Below are positions 1 to 11,415 of a stretch of DNA of 64,000 nt, in pieces. Source of the DNA: Xanthostigma xanthostigma (Eukaryota > Arthropoda > Insecta > Raphidioptera > Raphidiidae); contig OY754468.1 in NCBI GenBank assembly GCA_963575645.1, positions 12,462,001-12,526,000 of the forward strand, read 5' to 3'. The translations under genes and the position numbers were made by a program. The notes under the pieces are model-generated. The model saw only the letters and a list, made by a program, of their open reading frames with translations. It searched no databases and was not told the DNA's origin. Each line of letters starts with the position of its first letter. Position 1 is the stretch's first letter.

Positions 1-700
1 GTGTTTAAACACACCTCAAATGGCCACAGAACCAAAAGTTGAGCTTTTTTCTTGAATTGGAGTGTCGTTCCCTGTTAGAGGAAGCCGTGTGGACCTTAAA
101 AGCGAGTTATTGGAAAATATCGAAAATCGACCATAAACGAGATTTTTCGCATAGTATAGCCTTAGTTTTTTTGTGATTTTTTTTGGACAATTTTGGACGA
201 TCTCTCAGATCCGATTCAAATTCGGTAGGCTTATGTAAAATGACACGCTGAAATCACCGAGCCGCTCCGTTGCTTCGTATCACTTACCGTTTCGAAGATA
301 GACCCGTTCGAAGTGCTTTTCTGGAAAGTCTGGAATACGCATCGGATGAATTTAAAATTCGGTGTACTGATAGAAAACGATACACTGAATTCAATGAGCG
401 CACCCGGAGGTCTGTATCTATAACCGTTTCGGAGATAGAGACGATGGAATGCTGATTCAGTATTTAAACACATTAATTCATACATGGCCACAGAACCAAA
501 GGCTGAGCTGATTTTTTTTATTTGATTGTCATTTCCTGTTAGTATAAGCCGTATGGACCTAAAAAGCGAGTTTTTGGAAAATATCGAATAACGACGTAAA
601 ACGAGAAATATTCCTTACAGTCTTAGGTTTTCTTTTTGGACAATAATTTTGGAAAATCTCTCGGAACCGATTCAAATTCGGTAGACATAGAAAACTAGCT
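1..700. repeat. direct duplication, ~460-bp period
   Basis: 1-230 and 460-690 share TGGCCACAGAACCAAA, CGTTCCCTGTTAG-type and ATTCAAATTCGGTAG segments in the same order. The spacer has two small overlapping ORFs (231-491 minus, 270-455 plus) with no motif. Confidence 0.7.
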
Positions 701-769
701 GCTGCTATCTCCGCGTCTTCGCCCGCGAATGAGATGAAACACGATAGCTACAACAGTAGTGGCTGTGCG

Positions 770-1090
770 ATATTCGTCAGTAAGTCAGTGTTAAAGTAGA
801 TTAGCCCTCTAAGGAGATAAATTTTCAAAAATTCTTTCTGAGTGCTCACTTACGCCATATAGGGGACTTCTGTGCAAAATTACATTTTTCTAGACCCATC
901 GGTTTAGACTGTGCGTTGACAGTCAGTAATGGTAGAGTTTTAATCAAGTTGATTCCCCTTAGGGGATGAATTTTCAAAAATAATTTTCGAGTACACAGCT
1001 ACGTTAAATAAGGAACCCCTGTGCAAAATTTCATGCATTTAGACTCACCGATTTACGTTGTTCGTCAGCCTTTGAGCTTTTTATTAAGAA
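770..1090. repeat. diverged tandem pair, retroelement 3' tail
   Basis: Two related ~150-bp halves, each with a TTTTCAAAAAT block, a CTGTGCAAAATT block and a TAGAC.CA..GATTTA/GGTTTA block. This is the style of insect LINE 3' ends. Confidence 0.55.
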
Positions 1091-1249
1091 AATGTGACAA
1101 AAATGTGCATAAAATCGATAGAAACGTAAATATCAAAAATTTGCTATCCAGCTCCCAGAAACGTTAAGAGGTATTTATAACGAATAAAAGCGAGACGTCA
1201 GACTGTTATCTAATGAATTACATTTTTAAATTTTAACCCATTCCACAGT

Positions 1250-1584
1250 CAGGGCCGGACTAATCCACTTTGGCCTTTTTGAAATCTGAAAAATAGTAGT
1301 TGAAAAAAGTAAATTTAAATATTTCTTTTTTTGAGTGTATAAAAAGGACTCTAAATTATCGGAAAAACTCGTTTTTAATAAAGTGAAATATATGAACACA
1401 TTTTCTTTAGATTTTGGAATAACCATATAAAAAACAACACATTTTTATATATTTGTTTATTATAAACAATTGTCCAACAGAAAACCAACTATCTTTTTTA
1501 CAAATCGGTTCAAAATAGACAGTTTGACCGCGTGCTTCTAAAAACCGGGCCCTAGACATTTGTCTATAAAATAATCCGGCCCTG
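1250..1584. mobile_element. hAT-type MITE, CAGGGCCGGA ends
   Basis: It starts CAGGGCCGGACTAATCC and ends ATAATCCGGCCCTG. Flanks TCCACAGT (1242-1249) and CCCACAGT (1585-1592) agree at 7 of 8 bases. It is non-coding. Confidence 0.78.
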
Positions 1585-1599
1585 CCCACAGTATTGCAA

Positions 1600-2830
1600 T
1601 ATTATTACCTATTGCATAATAGTTTTAAAATTTGACTTTGACAAAGTATAAACAAGCAGGTATAATAATAATTAATTTGATACCAAGACAGTTATTTTTT
1701 TTTTGTATTTTTGTAGATATTTAAAATTATTTAAAGTTGAGATAAAGACATCAAAATATATCACTTCAGTGCTAAATCTATTTAATTTAAATAGATATTA
1801 TGGATGCATAATAAAGCATGATAAAGACACAAAAGAGGAATTATTGTTTCAGCTTTTCAACTTTCAAGTCTAAATATTTCAAAAATGTTAAATTACAGAC
1901 ATGACCTCTTGATTTGGTACTGCAGTATACGCAGCATTCGACATTATACGCAATCTTCAAAAATTCGTCAGTCAATAACATAAACACAAAATTATCAGAC
2001 GCGCAGCTAAATAATAATTTTATACATAAACTAGCTGTTACCCGCGACTTCGATTTTACCAGCTGCTGCTACCCCGCCATGATTAGTTAATTGATTCGCA
2101 TTTGTAATATAATATATAGTTTCATAACTATTTATTTATTGTTGATTTCTTTTCAGGATGATTTTGTCTGTGGAAAAAACAACACGTGCAATTGTTAAAA
2201 GAATTAAATTAGAGTATCCAATGTTTTAGTGCCATTTAGTCTTTTTTATTTATTATAGTAATTGTAGGTATACCATGGAAGACTTCCTTTATTTGACTCC
2301 AAGTTAAATTAAAAATGATAATAAATATTAAGTATTCAAAAGAAAATTATCGCGTTTTTATTTAGTCACAAAAAGCAAAATCAATTCTTACTACATGTAT
2401 TGTTAAGGTTTTAATTTTAAAAATGTTTTTCAAAGCACAAACATTTATCCATTTCCCTTCGCCCTCGGTACGTATTAGGAAACCATGACAATATTCGTTG
2501 TGCATTCTTCTTTAGATGTATTAGGAGACCATGAAATATTCGTTGTGCGTTCTACTTAGGCTGCTTTAGAGTGATGTAATATCTGAGCTGACTTAGGAGG
2601 AATTTTGGCAAAAAATACACTTAAAACATTAATATTTTTGTGAACTTTACCCTTTGAAGATATAAATTAACATAATAAGGTACCTTTTCGATTTTAAAAA
2701 GATAATTTCACCAAGATTTCTGTATCTGCAAAGTCTACAACTGATAAATTAAGAATAATACACAGAAAATTATCAAAACTCATGGAGGTTTGATCTGTTT
2801 CCAAAATAAGAGCTTAAAAAAGCGCTACTT
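1600..2830. other. AT-rich intergenic sequence
   Basis: No gene seen. ACTAGCTGTTACCCGCGACTTC at about 2030 is the edge of a common retroelement tail. The rest is unassigned. Confidence 0.5.
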
Positions 2831-2835
2831 GATTA

Positions 2836-2977
2836 GGCCTAGCACACATGAAGAGCGTTCAACGCGCGTTGGCCCAACGCGCGTTTACAATTTCTATACA
2901 ATTGTATAGAACTGTTTATATGATAACGCGCGTTATCATATAAACAGTTCTATAACGCCTCTCATATAAACTAGGCC
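2836..2977. mobile_element. small PIF/Harbinger-type MITE with a perfect 50-bp palindrome
   Basis: Ends GGCCTAGCACACATGAAGAG and CTCATATAAACTAGGCC lie between TTA copies (2833-2835, 2978-2980). It holds AACGCGCGTTGGCCCAACGC (an imperfect palindrome) and, at 2905-2954, a perfect 50-bp palindrome centred on GCGC. Confidence 0.7.
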
Positions 2978-3878
2978 TTACACTGTTGACATTTTTATTT
3001 TTACAATTTACCAAGTGGTCACTGATGTCCAAAATGGCACATTAAAAAAGTTTCAAAGAAAATCTTCAAAAATATTACAATTTAATATTTACTGTTCTCT
3101 GACATTTAAACGTATAAACAATTTAGGTAAATGCGGTTTATTAGTTTACAGTCTGTGTTCTGTTCAGAGACAATAAACATCCACTTTTGTTAATATTCTA
3201 ATACTGCACCCGCACCAAACCCATCTACAAAGCAAACTTCAATACATGCGTCGTATGAAGCTTTCATAAAAATTGTAGTTAAATCTAACAAGGAATCTAG
3301 CAGCAAAACCAGCCCCGTGTGCAGCGGTACTTAGTTTACTAAAAAATGAACTGGCTTTATGAGTCACGATTCTAGTACAATTTCATATTGTGGTTACAAT
3401 AAATTTCCTCGTTGACATGAAGAAATTTCACCAATTTGAAGAAACACAATGTGGAAATCTAGTCTCGGCTGGATGCGTTGAAAAGACAACTTTTTGTTGA
3501 TAGTGGATTAGTTGCTGAATATTGTAAAACTGTTCCACAGTTGACAACACCACAGTGGCGCGAGCTCTATTTTTAGAGGGAGCATACTTCAACTGTAAGA
3601 GACTCCGGACAAACCTTATGGGATTTGGTTCTCTGGTAACTGGATCGAAAATGGTTTTATTTTATAATTTAAACGTCACTAAGAAAAAGTGTCCATGGGC
3701 GCATAGCCTAAAAGCCAATAGATTTTTAGCTACAGATATGTTTAGCGAGATTTTGGATATAGGGATATCCGTTGAATTAACAATATTAAAAAATACTAAG
3801 CTCTAGAAATATGTTTTCAAGTACACTGAATCCGAACATGACATTACTATTTTATACAGGCTGACACCTTCCAACATT

Positions 3879-4122
3879 TCAATAAATTAAATTATCGACC
3901 AATTTTTCAGACAATATATTAACAAAAAATATAATTAATACATTAACGTTTCGATCCGGATTTGGATCTTCTTCAGAACGGATCTAAAAATATAAAAAAA
4001 TAATTAATATTTAGTTTCTATTTATTTTTAATGTAATTCGTGAAAGATTTTTTTGATATTGTCTGAAAAATTGGACGATAATTTTATTTATTGAAGAGTT
4101 CTAATCAGACGTTAATCAAAGA
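3879..4122. mobile_element. small fold-back element with hammerhead-like core, 12-bp duplication
   Basis: Arms carrying AAATTATCGACCAATTTTTC and the complement (GAAAAATTGGACGATAATTT) bound the element, and its right end reads GACGTTAATCAAAGA. It is flanked by perfect CCTTCCAACATT copies (3867-3878, 4123-4134). On the minus strand at 3976-3948 it has CTGAAGA, GATCC, a 6-base loop, GGATC, GAAAC: a hammerhead ribozyme core (CUGANGA, stem II, GAAA). Such cores are known in Penelope-like elements. Related pieces occur at 13240-13275, 15120-15285, 16673-16735 and 34617-34645. Confidence 0.6.
3948..3976 (-). ncRNA. hammerhead ribozyme-like core
   Basis: CTGAAGA fits CUGANGA. Stem II is GATCC/GGATC (5 perfect pairs, loop AAATCC), and GAAAC follows directly. 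Stems I and III and the cleavage site could not be confirmed, so activity is open. Confidence 0.4.
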
Positions 4123-4214
4123 CCTTCCAACATTACCTAGTTCTCGGCTATTTTTCTATTTCTAAAAAAAAGCACAAAAGTTGAACATGAAACATGTTTG
4201 TGAATTCAATGGAT

Positions 4215-4545
4215 ATCACTACAGAAGGTTTTGTTGAGGATCAGGAAATAAGCTTTACCAATTAAGTAATAATAAAATGCAATAAAAAAACCTCCAGTAT
4301 TTGCAAAGTTCATTGATCCTATGCCACCAGGTTTCATCCTTTAATCATCTAATATTTAAACAGGATCATCATCACTCTAAGTTATTTTTCACAAGCTTTA
4401 CCAATGTTACGCAAGTGACCAACGTTTCGAAAAATTTATTTTCATCTTCAGAGCCTCATGTTTTCGAAAATATATGTTTCGAAACGTTGTCCACTTGCGT
4501 AACATTAGTAAAGCTTATTTATTGATCCTCAACCAAACCTATCTT
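4215..4545. mobile_element. fold-back element with GTTGAGGATCA ends
   Basis: Inverted ends GAAGGTTTTGTTGAGGATCA and TGATCCTCAACCAAACC, and inner AGCTTTACCAATGTTACGC-type repeats in both orientations. The second core half (TTTCGAAACGTTG, about 4478-4490) lacks CTGAAGA. Confidence 0.6.
4424..4451 (-). ncRNA. hammerhead ribozyme-like core in a second fold-back family
   Basis: On the minus strand, CTGAAGA, an A/T-rich stem II (GAAAAT / ATTTTT) and GAAACG. It lies in an element (about 4215-4545) with inverted ends GGTTTTGTTGAGGATCA / TGATCCTCAACCAAACC, the same family as 50290-50500. Confidence 0.35.
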
Positions 4546-4857
4546 CAGCGTTGTCAAATAATATTTCCTTAAAATACATCTGAACACGAATCTATTAAGA
4601 ACACATTATTTTCCTGTCTCTTTGGCTGTTTGACGCCACTGTGACAGCAGCAGCCAGCAGCGGTTTTACAATTCATATCACGCGTACAATTTGCATGTAA
4701 TAAAGTCATCCATGGGCACAGAGGCTACGACTGTAGAGCGAGAGGAGAGGGAGAAAGGAATTGCTTTACCGGCGCGCGGCTTCAGCATGCGGAGGATCGA
4801 GTGCGTTAGATGACACGAAATATAACATATATCTCACCTAAACGTGGACATAAATAT

Positions 4858-5191
4858 ATAATAATAAATAATAATAATAATGCCTTTAACGTCCGTTTCT
4901 CGACGCAATTCGCACCATTACTATCTTCCATCTACCACACTTCCCATTATTGTCTACATTTTTTAAACTTCCACTTAATTAATAGCTATGGGCGAATGAA
5001 GGAATTTTAGGACATTAGGATAAGGTAGGTAAAGTTTGAGCATAGGAGTTTGAGAGGTAATCGGCCATGGCCTTAATAAAGAACCATCTAGATATTTATC
5101 TGGAATTATTGAGGGAAACAATGGAAACCCTCAACAAGATGGCCGATACAGGCCCGCGGTACCTCCCGAATGCGAGTCTATAGTGCTGAAA
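4858..5191 (-). mobile_element. tRNA-derived SINE copy, damaged head
   Basis: A TAA-rich tail at the left, GTCCGTTTCTCGAC and AATCGGCCATGGCCTT match 41085-41495 in reverse. It retains part of the tRNA head (GGTACCTCCCGAATGCGAG) but lacks the B box. Confidence 0.8.
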
Positions 5192-5280
5192 TGGGTAGCA
5201 CATGTTAAAAACAGATGAAAAATATTTTTTATGTGAATTTTCCTACGTTATAACTTATAGTGCGTATTACTAAATTTAAT

Positions 5281-5507
5281 AACTTACAAGTGTAGCCACT
5301 GTTCGCTACATTGCTAAGAAACACCCATTGTTACATCGCTATATTAGAAAAATTTATTTCTCAAACAATGTCACCATCGGGATACTCCACAGTGACACAG
5401 CAAGATCAATTCATCATTCTAATATATAACAATTTGTAACTGTTTATTTCACATCATGCGAGAGCTCTCGCATGATGTGAAATAAACAGTGGCTACACTT
5501 GTAAGTT
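5281..5507. mobile_element. MITE with 23-bp perfect ends and a 50-bp palindrome
   Basis: AACTTACAAGTGTAGCCACT begins the left end, and the exact complement of 23 bases closes the right. At 5440-5489 lies a perfect 50-bp palindrome, centred on GAGAGCTCTC, that abuts the right repeat. The target duplication is unclear. Confidence 0.7.
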
Positions 5508-5532
5508 AAAAAATATTTTTGACCAAAAAATA

Positions 5533-5841
5533 TTGCTGATATTCTACTATATTGTCTCTACCATCAATTACGGTACTATAATTTGGGGAATGTCGAAAGA
5601 TAAAGACCGAATATTTATCATTCAAAAGAACATAATAAGATTAATTGTTGACTTAAAACGTAGAGAAACTTGTCGACACATCTTTAAGAGCAATGATTTT
5701 CCAGCTTATTACGCAATTTATGCAATAAATTTGCTTACGTTTATACACAAAATAGCTGCAGCTGATGACATAAATAAAAACAATAGTGATTATAATACTC
5801 GCCCAAAGAATTACATCATAAAGTTAAAAATACATTTTTAG
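5533..5841 (+). pseudogene. decayed LINE ORF2 C-terminal fragment
   Basis: A 102-codon remnant reads YGTIIWGMSKDKDRIFIIQK, then ETCRHIFK and finally NYNTRPKNYI. This is the region after the reverse transcriptase palm of insect non-LTR elements (the SYG..WG, QK..R and NYNTR patterns). There is no catalytic YADD and no start of its own. It abuts a palindromic MITE (5281-5507), and a GC-richer non-coding tail follows to about 5960. This is a dead fragment, unrelated in sequence to the intact LINE at 52-57 kb. Confidence 0.6.
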
Positions 5842-5959
5842 GTATAACATTTTTTTTCTATTTGGGTCGTTACGCGAGGCCCCTGCAAGAGCGAGGTCCT
5901 GGGTGGCCCTGCTCACCACCTCCTAAAGCCGCCACTGATCACAACTCTGCAAAGATTTA

Positions 5960-6430
5960 ATTGCAAACCTGGCCATCATCTAAATATATAAATGGTAACC
6001 GTGACTGACTGATCTATCAACGCACAGCTCAAACCACTGGACGGATTGGGCTCAAATTTGGTACACAAATAGTTATTATGACGTAGGCATTCGTCAAGAA
6101 GGGATTTTTGAAAATTCAACCTCTCAAAGGGTGTAAGGGTGGTTCAAAACTTGTATGAAGAAATCATGTAAGATAGATGTATCAATTAGAAAATGCACAG
6201 GATTACTCCTGTCAAAAAATATATACACACGTGTTTAATGCTTCTCCAGAGGATGAAAAGAGGTAAAAAGTCTAAAAATCAACATGGGTGTCATTTTCAA
6301 GGTTTGTCAGGACATTGATCACGTGAATGTCATCGACTTTGAAATTTATTCGGTGGGTTTACGTCGAGAAAGGAGTAACTATTCCGAATAATGGGAATGC
6401 ATCAATCGCGTGCGAAGCCACGGGTAACGG
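5960..6430. repeat. LINE-type 3' tail
   Basis: GGTAACCGTGACTGACTGATC, CAAACCACTGGACGGATTGG and the ending GCGAAGCCACGGGTAACGGC are the hallmark phrases of insect LINE 3' ends. Confidence 0.65.
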
Positions 6431-6435
6431 CTAAT

Positions 6436-7012
6436 TTAATCATATATATTAATACGCTAAGGTTAAGATGTTTGCCTCCCTTTTTAGAAAAAACCACACA
6501 ATTTCTCCACACAAATTATATATCATTTTACAGATAATTGCTTGCTTTACTGACATCGACAACTAAAAAAAATTATTATTGCTTTTGTTTTTGTAAATTA
6601 ATTAACAGCAACGCTGAACAACGTCTGCCATCTGACGGCTTTAATTTTGAAACAACGTCAACACTTCGATCTGTCATCTGACCTTCTTATTGTAAATACT
6701 GCATACTGCCATCTGACGGCTTTAATTTTGAAACAGCGAGCAACGCTGAACAACGTCACAGTAATGCTGCATGATGCCATCTGACGGCTTAGCTCAACGC
6801 TTTTGCTACTTGCTCCTCTATATGACAATTATAGTAAAATATTTCTTCGATCTGTCATCTGAGCTTCATATTGTAATACAACAAAAAAAAGAACGTTATA
6901 AGCAGTGTGCAAAATTAGACAAACGAATTGAATACCTGCAATCGTATTTAAAAAATAATTTTGTAAAGTGATAATTATTATACTTATTTAGTGCGAATAA
7001 TTCGCACAGGTC
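6436..7012. repeat. dispersed repeat, copy with internal duplication
   Basis: It matches 18692-19193 in reverse over nearly 500 bp (for instance GGCAAACATCTTAACC and CGAATAATTCGCACAGGTC). About 100 bp in the middle (CTGACGGCTTTAATTTTGAA) occurs twice here. The type is unknown. Confidence 0.8.
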
Positions 7013-7494
7013 ACACTAGTAATAATTGGTTTAGCTTTGTGCATCCTCTTCCAAAACTAAATTCGTTCCTGCAACGTGTGAACAAAACTCGAAGCGTCTG
7101 ATGCAATTCACCGCACAACGCACATCAGCAAGCCTGTGTCGCATATATTTTAGACGCCTGCGAAGACTTCCCAATGACTTTGCAACTGTGTTCTGTCCAT
7201 ATGTATCTTCAGTATCCCTTTCGTCGCTTCATCCGCAGTTTTCCACCTCCCGTTAACTCAGGCCCACCAACTGTGAACCCTTTGTAACTACTCATCTACT
7301 TTTAGTAACGTGTAAACTAAATTCAAACGAGAAACTACGAAGGTATAACAATTATTCACCCAAAGATAACATAAATTTAACACCAGTTGTAGGTACACAA
7401 GCGCGGATTTACCAATATGCAGTAGCAGCTATTCAGATGAAGTAGATCGTTTTCCTAAATAAAATTCATCTAATAAATAAAGGACCTCGGTTAA

Positions 7495-8190
7495 AATGAT
7501 CGAAAATGGTTTTATTTTATAACTTAAAGGTCACCAAAAGTGGGCGCATAGCCTAAAAGCCAATAGATTTTTAGCTATAGATATTGTTACACGCTCCCCG
7601 TTGCGACGACAAAGGATTTCGTGAGACAACAGTCGACTCGTCATTCTAAAAATGAAACACATATTGTTGTGGAACAACAATCGGCTTGCTGTTCTACCAA
7701 TGATACACAGAAATTGTTGTGGGGCAACAATCGGCTTGTTATTCTAACAATATGCGTATGTAAAAAGGGGGCTTTGTTGCCAAATTCCAGACAACAATGA
7801 ATTCAAGAAAAGAAAGAACGATCCAGCGCATATAAAAACCACGGCGATAGCTCAGGATCGACACAAATTGACACCTAGTACCGTAAACCGTACTGAGGTA
7901 ACTGTGTTAATAATCGTGTGTATACAGTTAATAAATAAGTGTGCTAAATAAATTTTGCTGTGTTCCTGTGTAGTAAATATTTTGTGTACATAAATAGTGA
8001 CTTTGTATTCTTTTATTTTATCAGTTAGATTTGTTGTTTCTGTTACGTTATAAAGAAGTACTTTTTCGTTGGTTTGTTTATTTGTTTTGTTAACGTTTTA
8101 CTATTGTACTTAATTATTTTCCACCACGAATTAGAACAGTTTTGTTACAATATGTTTAGCGACATTTTATAATATACAGGATAACCATTT
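7495..8190. repeat. fold-back repeat copy split by the solo LTR
   Basis: 7495-7584 and 8150-8190 join to give the arm of the 27007 repeat (GATCGAAAATGGTTTTATTT, then ATGTTTAGCGACATTTTA). Confidence 0.75.
7585..8149 (+). mobile_element. solo LTR, 565 bp
   Basis: TGTTACACGC at the left and GTTTTGTTACA at the right carry TG..CA termini. ATAT flanks both sides (7581-7584, 8150-8153). A TATA-like GCATATAAAAACC lies near 7829 and AATAAATAAG near 7930, as in an LTR promoter and polyadenylation region. It interrupts a copy of the 27007 fold-back repeat (CTATAGATAT | ATGTTTAGCG), which proves the insertion. No internal retroviral region remains. A Gypsy-type origin is possible from the 4-bp duplication. 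Confidence 0.78.
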
Positions 8191-8886
8191 AATTGAATTG
8201 AGAATCGTTTTTTTTCTAATTATTTATGCATAAGAAGTTTCTCTTCGATCGCGTGTGCCGCGACGCGTGCCTTTTAAAATAACAATGACAAAATTTGTTG
8301 CCAAAGAGGAATGATCTTTATTTTCGTAAGTAAATCAACAAAATATAACTAATAAGCAATATGTTCTAACAACTTACTTTATTAACAAATTTTAGTTTTT
8401 CTTCAACAATATATTTTTTTAACACTCATTTCTGTATCTCTCAGTACACTTCGGATTAAAATTAGGTGTTAAGTGGAAAATATAATTGCGGATCTGTCCA
8501 TTGAACGCAGTAAACATATTTACTAACTTTTGGAGCATTATAAAAATCTCTTTTTTTTAAACTTACATGGCAGGGACGTTGATTTTAAGGCAAGTATACC
8601 TTAGAAAATTTTGTTTGTCTTTTAATTTAGAAATATACCAGTTAAAAATTGACAGAGATACAGACATGAGCAAGCGTTATTTTAGAATATTAGTTGTAGG
8701 TGAATTTCCTATGGAAAACTATTTACACTAACATAATCTCTTCACATGCCCTGCGAGTACTAATTTTATCCCAAATATTTGGGTGAGCTGGGGCCTAAAA
8801 GCTCAGCTTAAAAATACACGAATCATATCGTCAAACTACTAAAGTCGAGTTATACAGTGAATAAGGTTTAATCTGGAACAATCCAT

Positions 8887-9245
8887 ATATAGTATACTAG
8901 CGGTCCCACCCGGTTTCACCCGGGTGCAAAAGAACGAATGGGGGGAGGGAAATGACTACGCACATTCATCTTAGTTTACCGAGATGAATACTGTGTCCAA
9001 ATTTCGTGATGATCGGAGTTACCGTACAAAAGTTTTTGTCGGACGGACAAATTTTGAGTTACATTTTCAACATTTTTCATTGATGCTCCGCTTCTATTGG
9101 TCGTAGCGTGATATTATATAGCCTATAGCCTTCCTCGATAAATGGGCTATCTAACAAAAAAAAACATTTTTCAATTCGAACCAGTAGTTTCCTGAGATTA
9201 GCGCGTTCAACCAAACAAACAAACTCTTCGGCATTATATATTAGT
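8887..9245. repeat. retroelement 3'-end repeat, copy 1
   Basis: ACTAGCGGTCCCACCCGG to ACTCTTCGGCATTATATATT matches 25680-26025 in the same orientation. It is a LINE- or SINE-type tail with no coding sequence. Confidence 0.75.
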
Positions 9246-10239
9246 ATAAGTAAGTCAGTAAGTTTGGATGTAGGAGGTAATCTCCGAAACTACTCATCCG
9301 ATTTTATCCCCCCCCCCCATATCTACACCCGTGAGATGAACTAGGATCTTTTTTTATGGATTGTTCTAGACTGCACTGTATAAGCTTATCGCTTTACAGC
9401 CAATCAAATTTAAAAGCACTCTTTTTCTGAATCTTTCAGAAAAAAAATGTTTTTGTTTTACTTTCATATAAAACAAACATGAAATAAGCACTTCAAGTAA
9501 TAAACAATGAAATCTCAAGATTGAGAATTTCAATATATCTTACGCTAAAAGAATAATCATTTTATCACAAAAACTTGATGCAAAATGCATGTCTATCTAG
9601 CTATATATACTATACATAATAAAAGCAAGTCATAGATAAAATCGATATAATTAATGAAGATGTTTTATAGTAATGAGGAAAGGGCAAAAGTTTCTGTTTC
9701 ATTCCTCTTAAATAGATTTATTGAGGTGTCGTGTTTAAAAATAAGCGTTTTTCCCGAAAAATGTTTTAAAAGAATGAAAAAAATGTTGAATTCGGGCTTC
9801 AATAAACTTTCATTTGTCACCCTACACGATGGCCTTGAAACAATTTTTAACTCAATTTACGCCCTATAAGTAACTAGAGTACGCTAGTTCGTATGCTTGC
9901 CATAAGTGAAAGTGTCCTCAGTTGAGAGAGAGAGAACGCTGCAGAAAACCCAGAAAAGCAGATATTACTCAAATCAGCATTGTTTTGTATTATTAGTTAC
10001 CATAAAGATAAGGAACTATTCTCTGTCTGAATTGCAGACACTGTCACGGCTCACTCGCGTACTCTAGTCTAATATATCTATGGGAACAACACAGGCTGTC
10101 AAAGCCTACATACTTGAACAAGAAAATACTGTTTAACATTTTAAAATATAATAACTACCTATTCTAAATTTTTTATTTATATCTGAGCATTTTATTTTTA
10201 TTAGTACAGGATCCACAAAATGTTACGACAATCTATTCA

Positions 10240-10610
10240 TATACTTTTAATCTATACTGAGCATAGGAATAAAGTCGCAATCGAACCATTAGGGTGCAAA
10301 TATGTACTTCTGTCTTTTTTTAAGTCGTAAGCACTGGCGTGTGCAGGAGGGCAAAACAAGCACGGGGGACCCGGCTTAAGAAATTTCTGATTTGCTCCCT
10401 CCTGGGCCAAAAGCTGGGTACGCCCATATGTTAACGTCATAGAAAAAGACAAAGTTTTTGAAACAGCAGATTGAATGCAAGTACATCAACCAATCCTATC
10501 ATCGGAGAAATCAGGGAATTGCATCGAAGAAAGAGACGCAGATATATTTTCGATACGCTTTGTTGGGTACAATCACCGCACATTGAGTAGATAGACAATG
10601 ATAGTTATTT
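10240..10610. repeat. diverged direct repeat of 12235-12520
   Basis: CGCAATCGAACCATTAGGG and GCAGATATATTTTCGATACG recur at 12235-12520. A roughly 100-bp insertion (10331-10430, CACTGGCGTG ... TACGCCCATATG) is present only in this copy and may be a tiny MITE. Confidence 0.6.
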
Positions 10611-11415
10611 ATGAATGAAAACAACAATTTTTGTCACTTGAAACATTTTACAGACCCTGTATAACGCATTAGCATACATGTTACATAATTGCTATGAAGT
10701 ATTAAATACTATTCCTATCACACAATAAATAAATAAATTTGCTAACTTAATGCACTAGAATTTAAAATGCAATCAAACAGTAAAAATTTCCTGCAATTTG
10801 TAATTCTTTGAAATAAATATAGGTACATATTTGCATTTCAGTAGTTTCCAATTTTTTCTTGATATTTTCTTTAACTCAATTACTCCCCCCCCCTCCTCTT
10901 TCCAAGCACGTGTTAGGGGGTATCTCCGGTTGACCCTGCAGAACACGCACTGAAGCCTGTGATACACCCTGTATAAACAAATATATTTAAATTACAACCT
11001 GCTTAAATAGTTCAGAACAACCTATCGATAGTTTAAAAAGACAAATGATATTTACAAAAATACTTCGTATTGTTTGTTCATAGACCATAATATGTGGTCC
11101 GTGAAGAAAAAATTGGAAGCCACTGATATGTAAGAATATGCGACATTCTGAATATTCATAATTTATTTGAAAACATTCTAGTATTTATTAAGTAACTAAA
11201 ATACAGGTAAATAAAGCTTTCGTCTATAAGTGTCCAAGATTAGATGAAATTTTTTTTTCTGCAGCTAATTAAATTAATATTTTTAATTCACTTATAACTA
11301 CATTGGTACGCCCATAAAAATATATTTCTGCCCACCGTGTCATGCACAAAAATGCAAATACAATTAATTTAAGTTAAGGTTAACTGTTTTTGCATTAATC
11401 ATATACTTTTATATA

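Larger units (their letters stand above)
3600..4220. repeat. fold-back repeat copy interrupted by a 244-bp element
   Basis: It matches one arm and the centre of 27007-27480 in inverted sense. It is cut at 3867-3878 and continues at 4123-4134, where the same 12 bases recur (CCTTCCAACATT). Confidence 0.8.
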
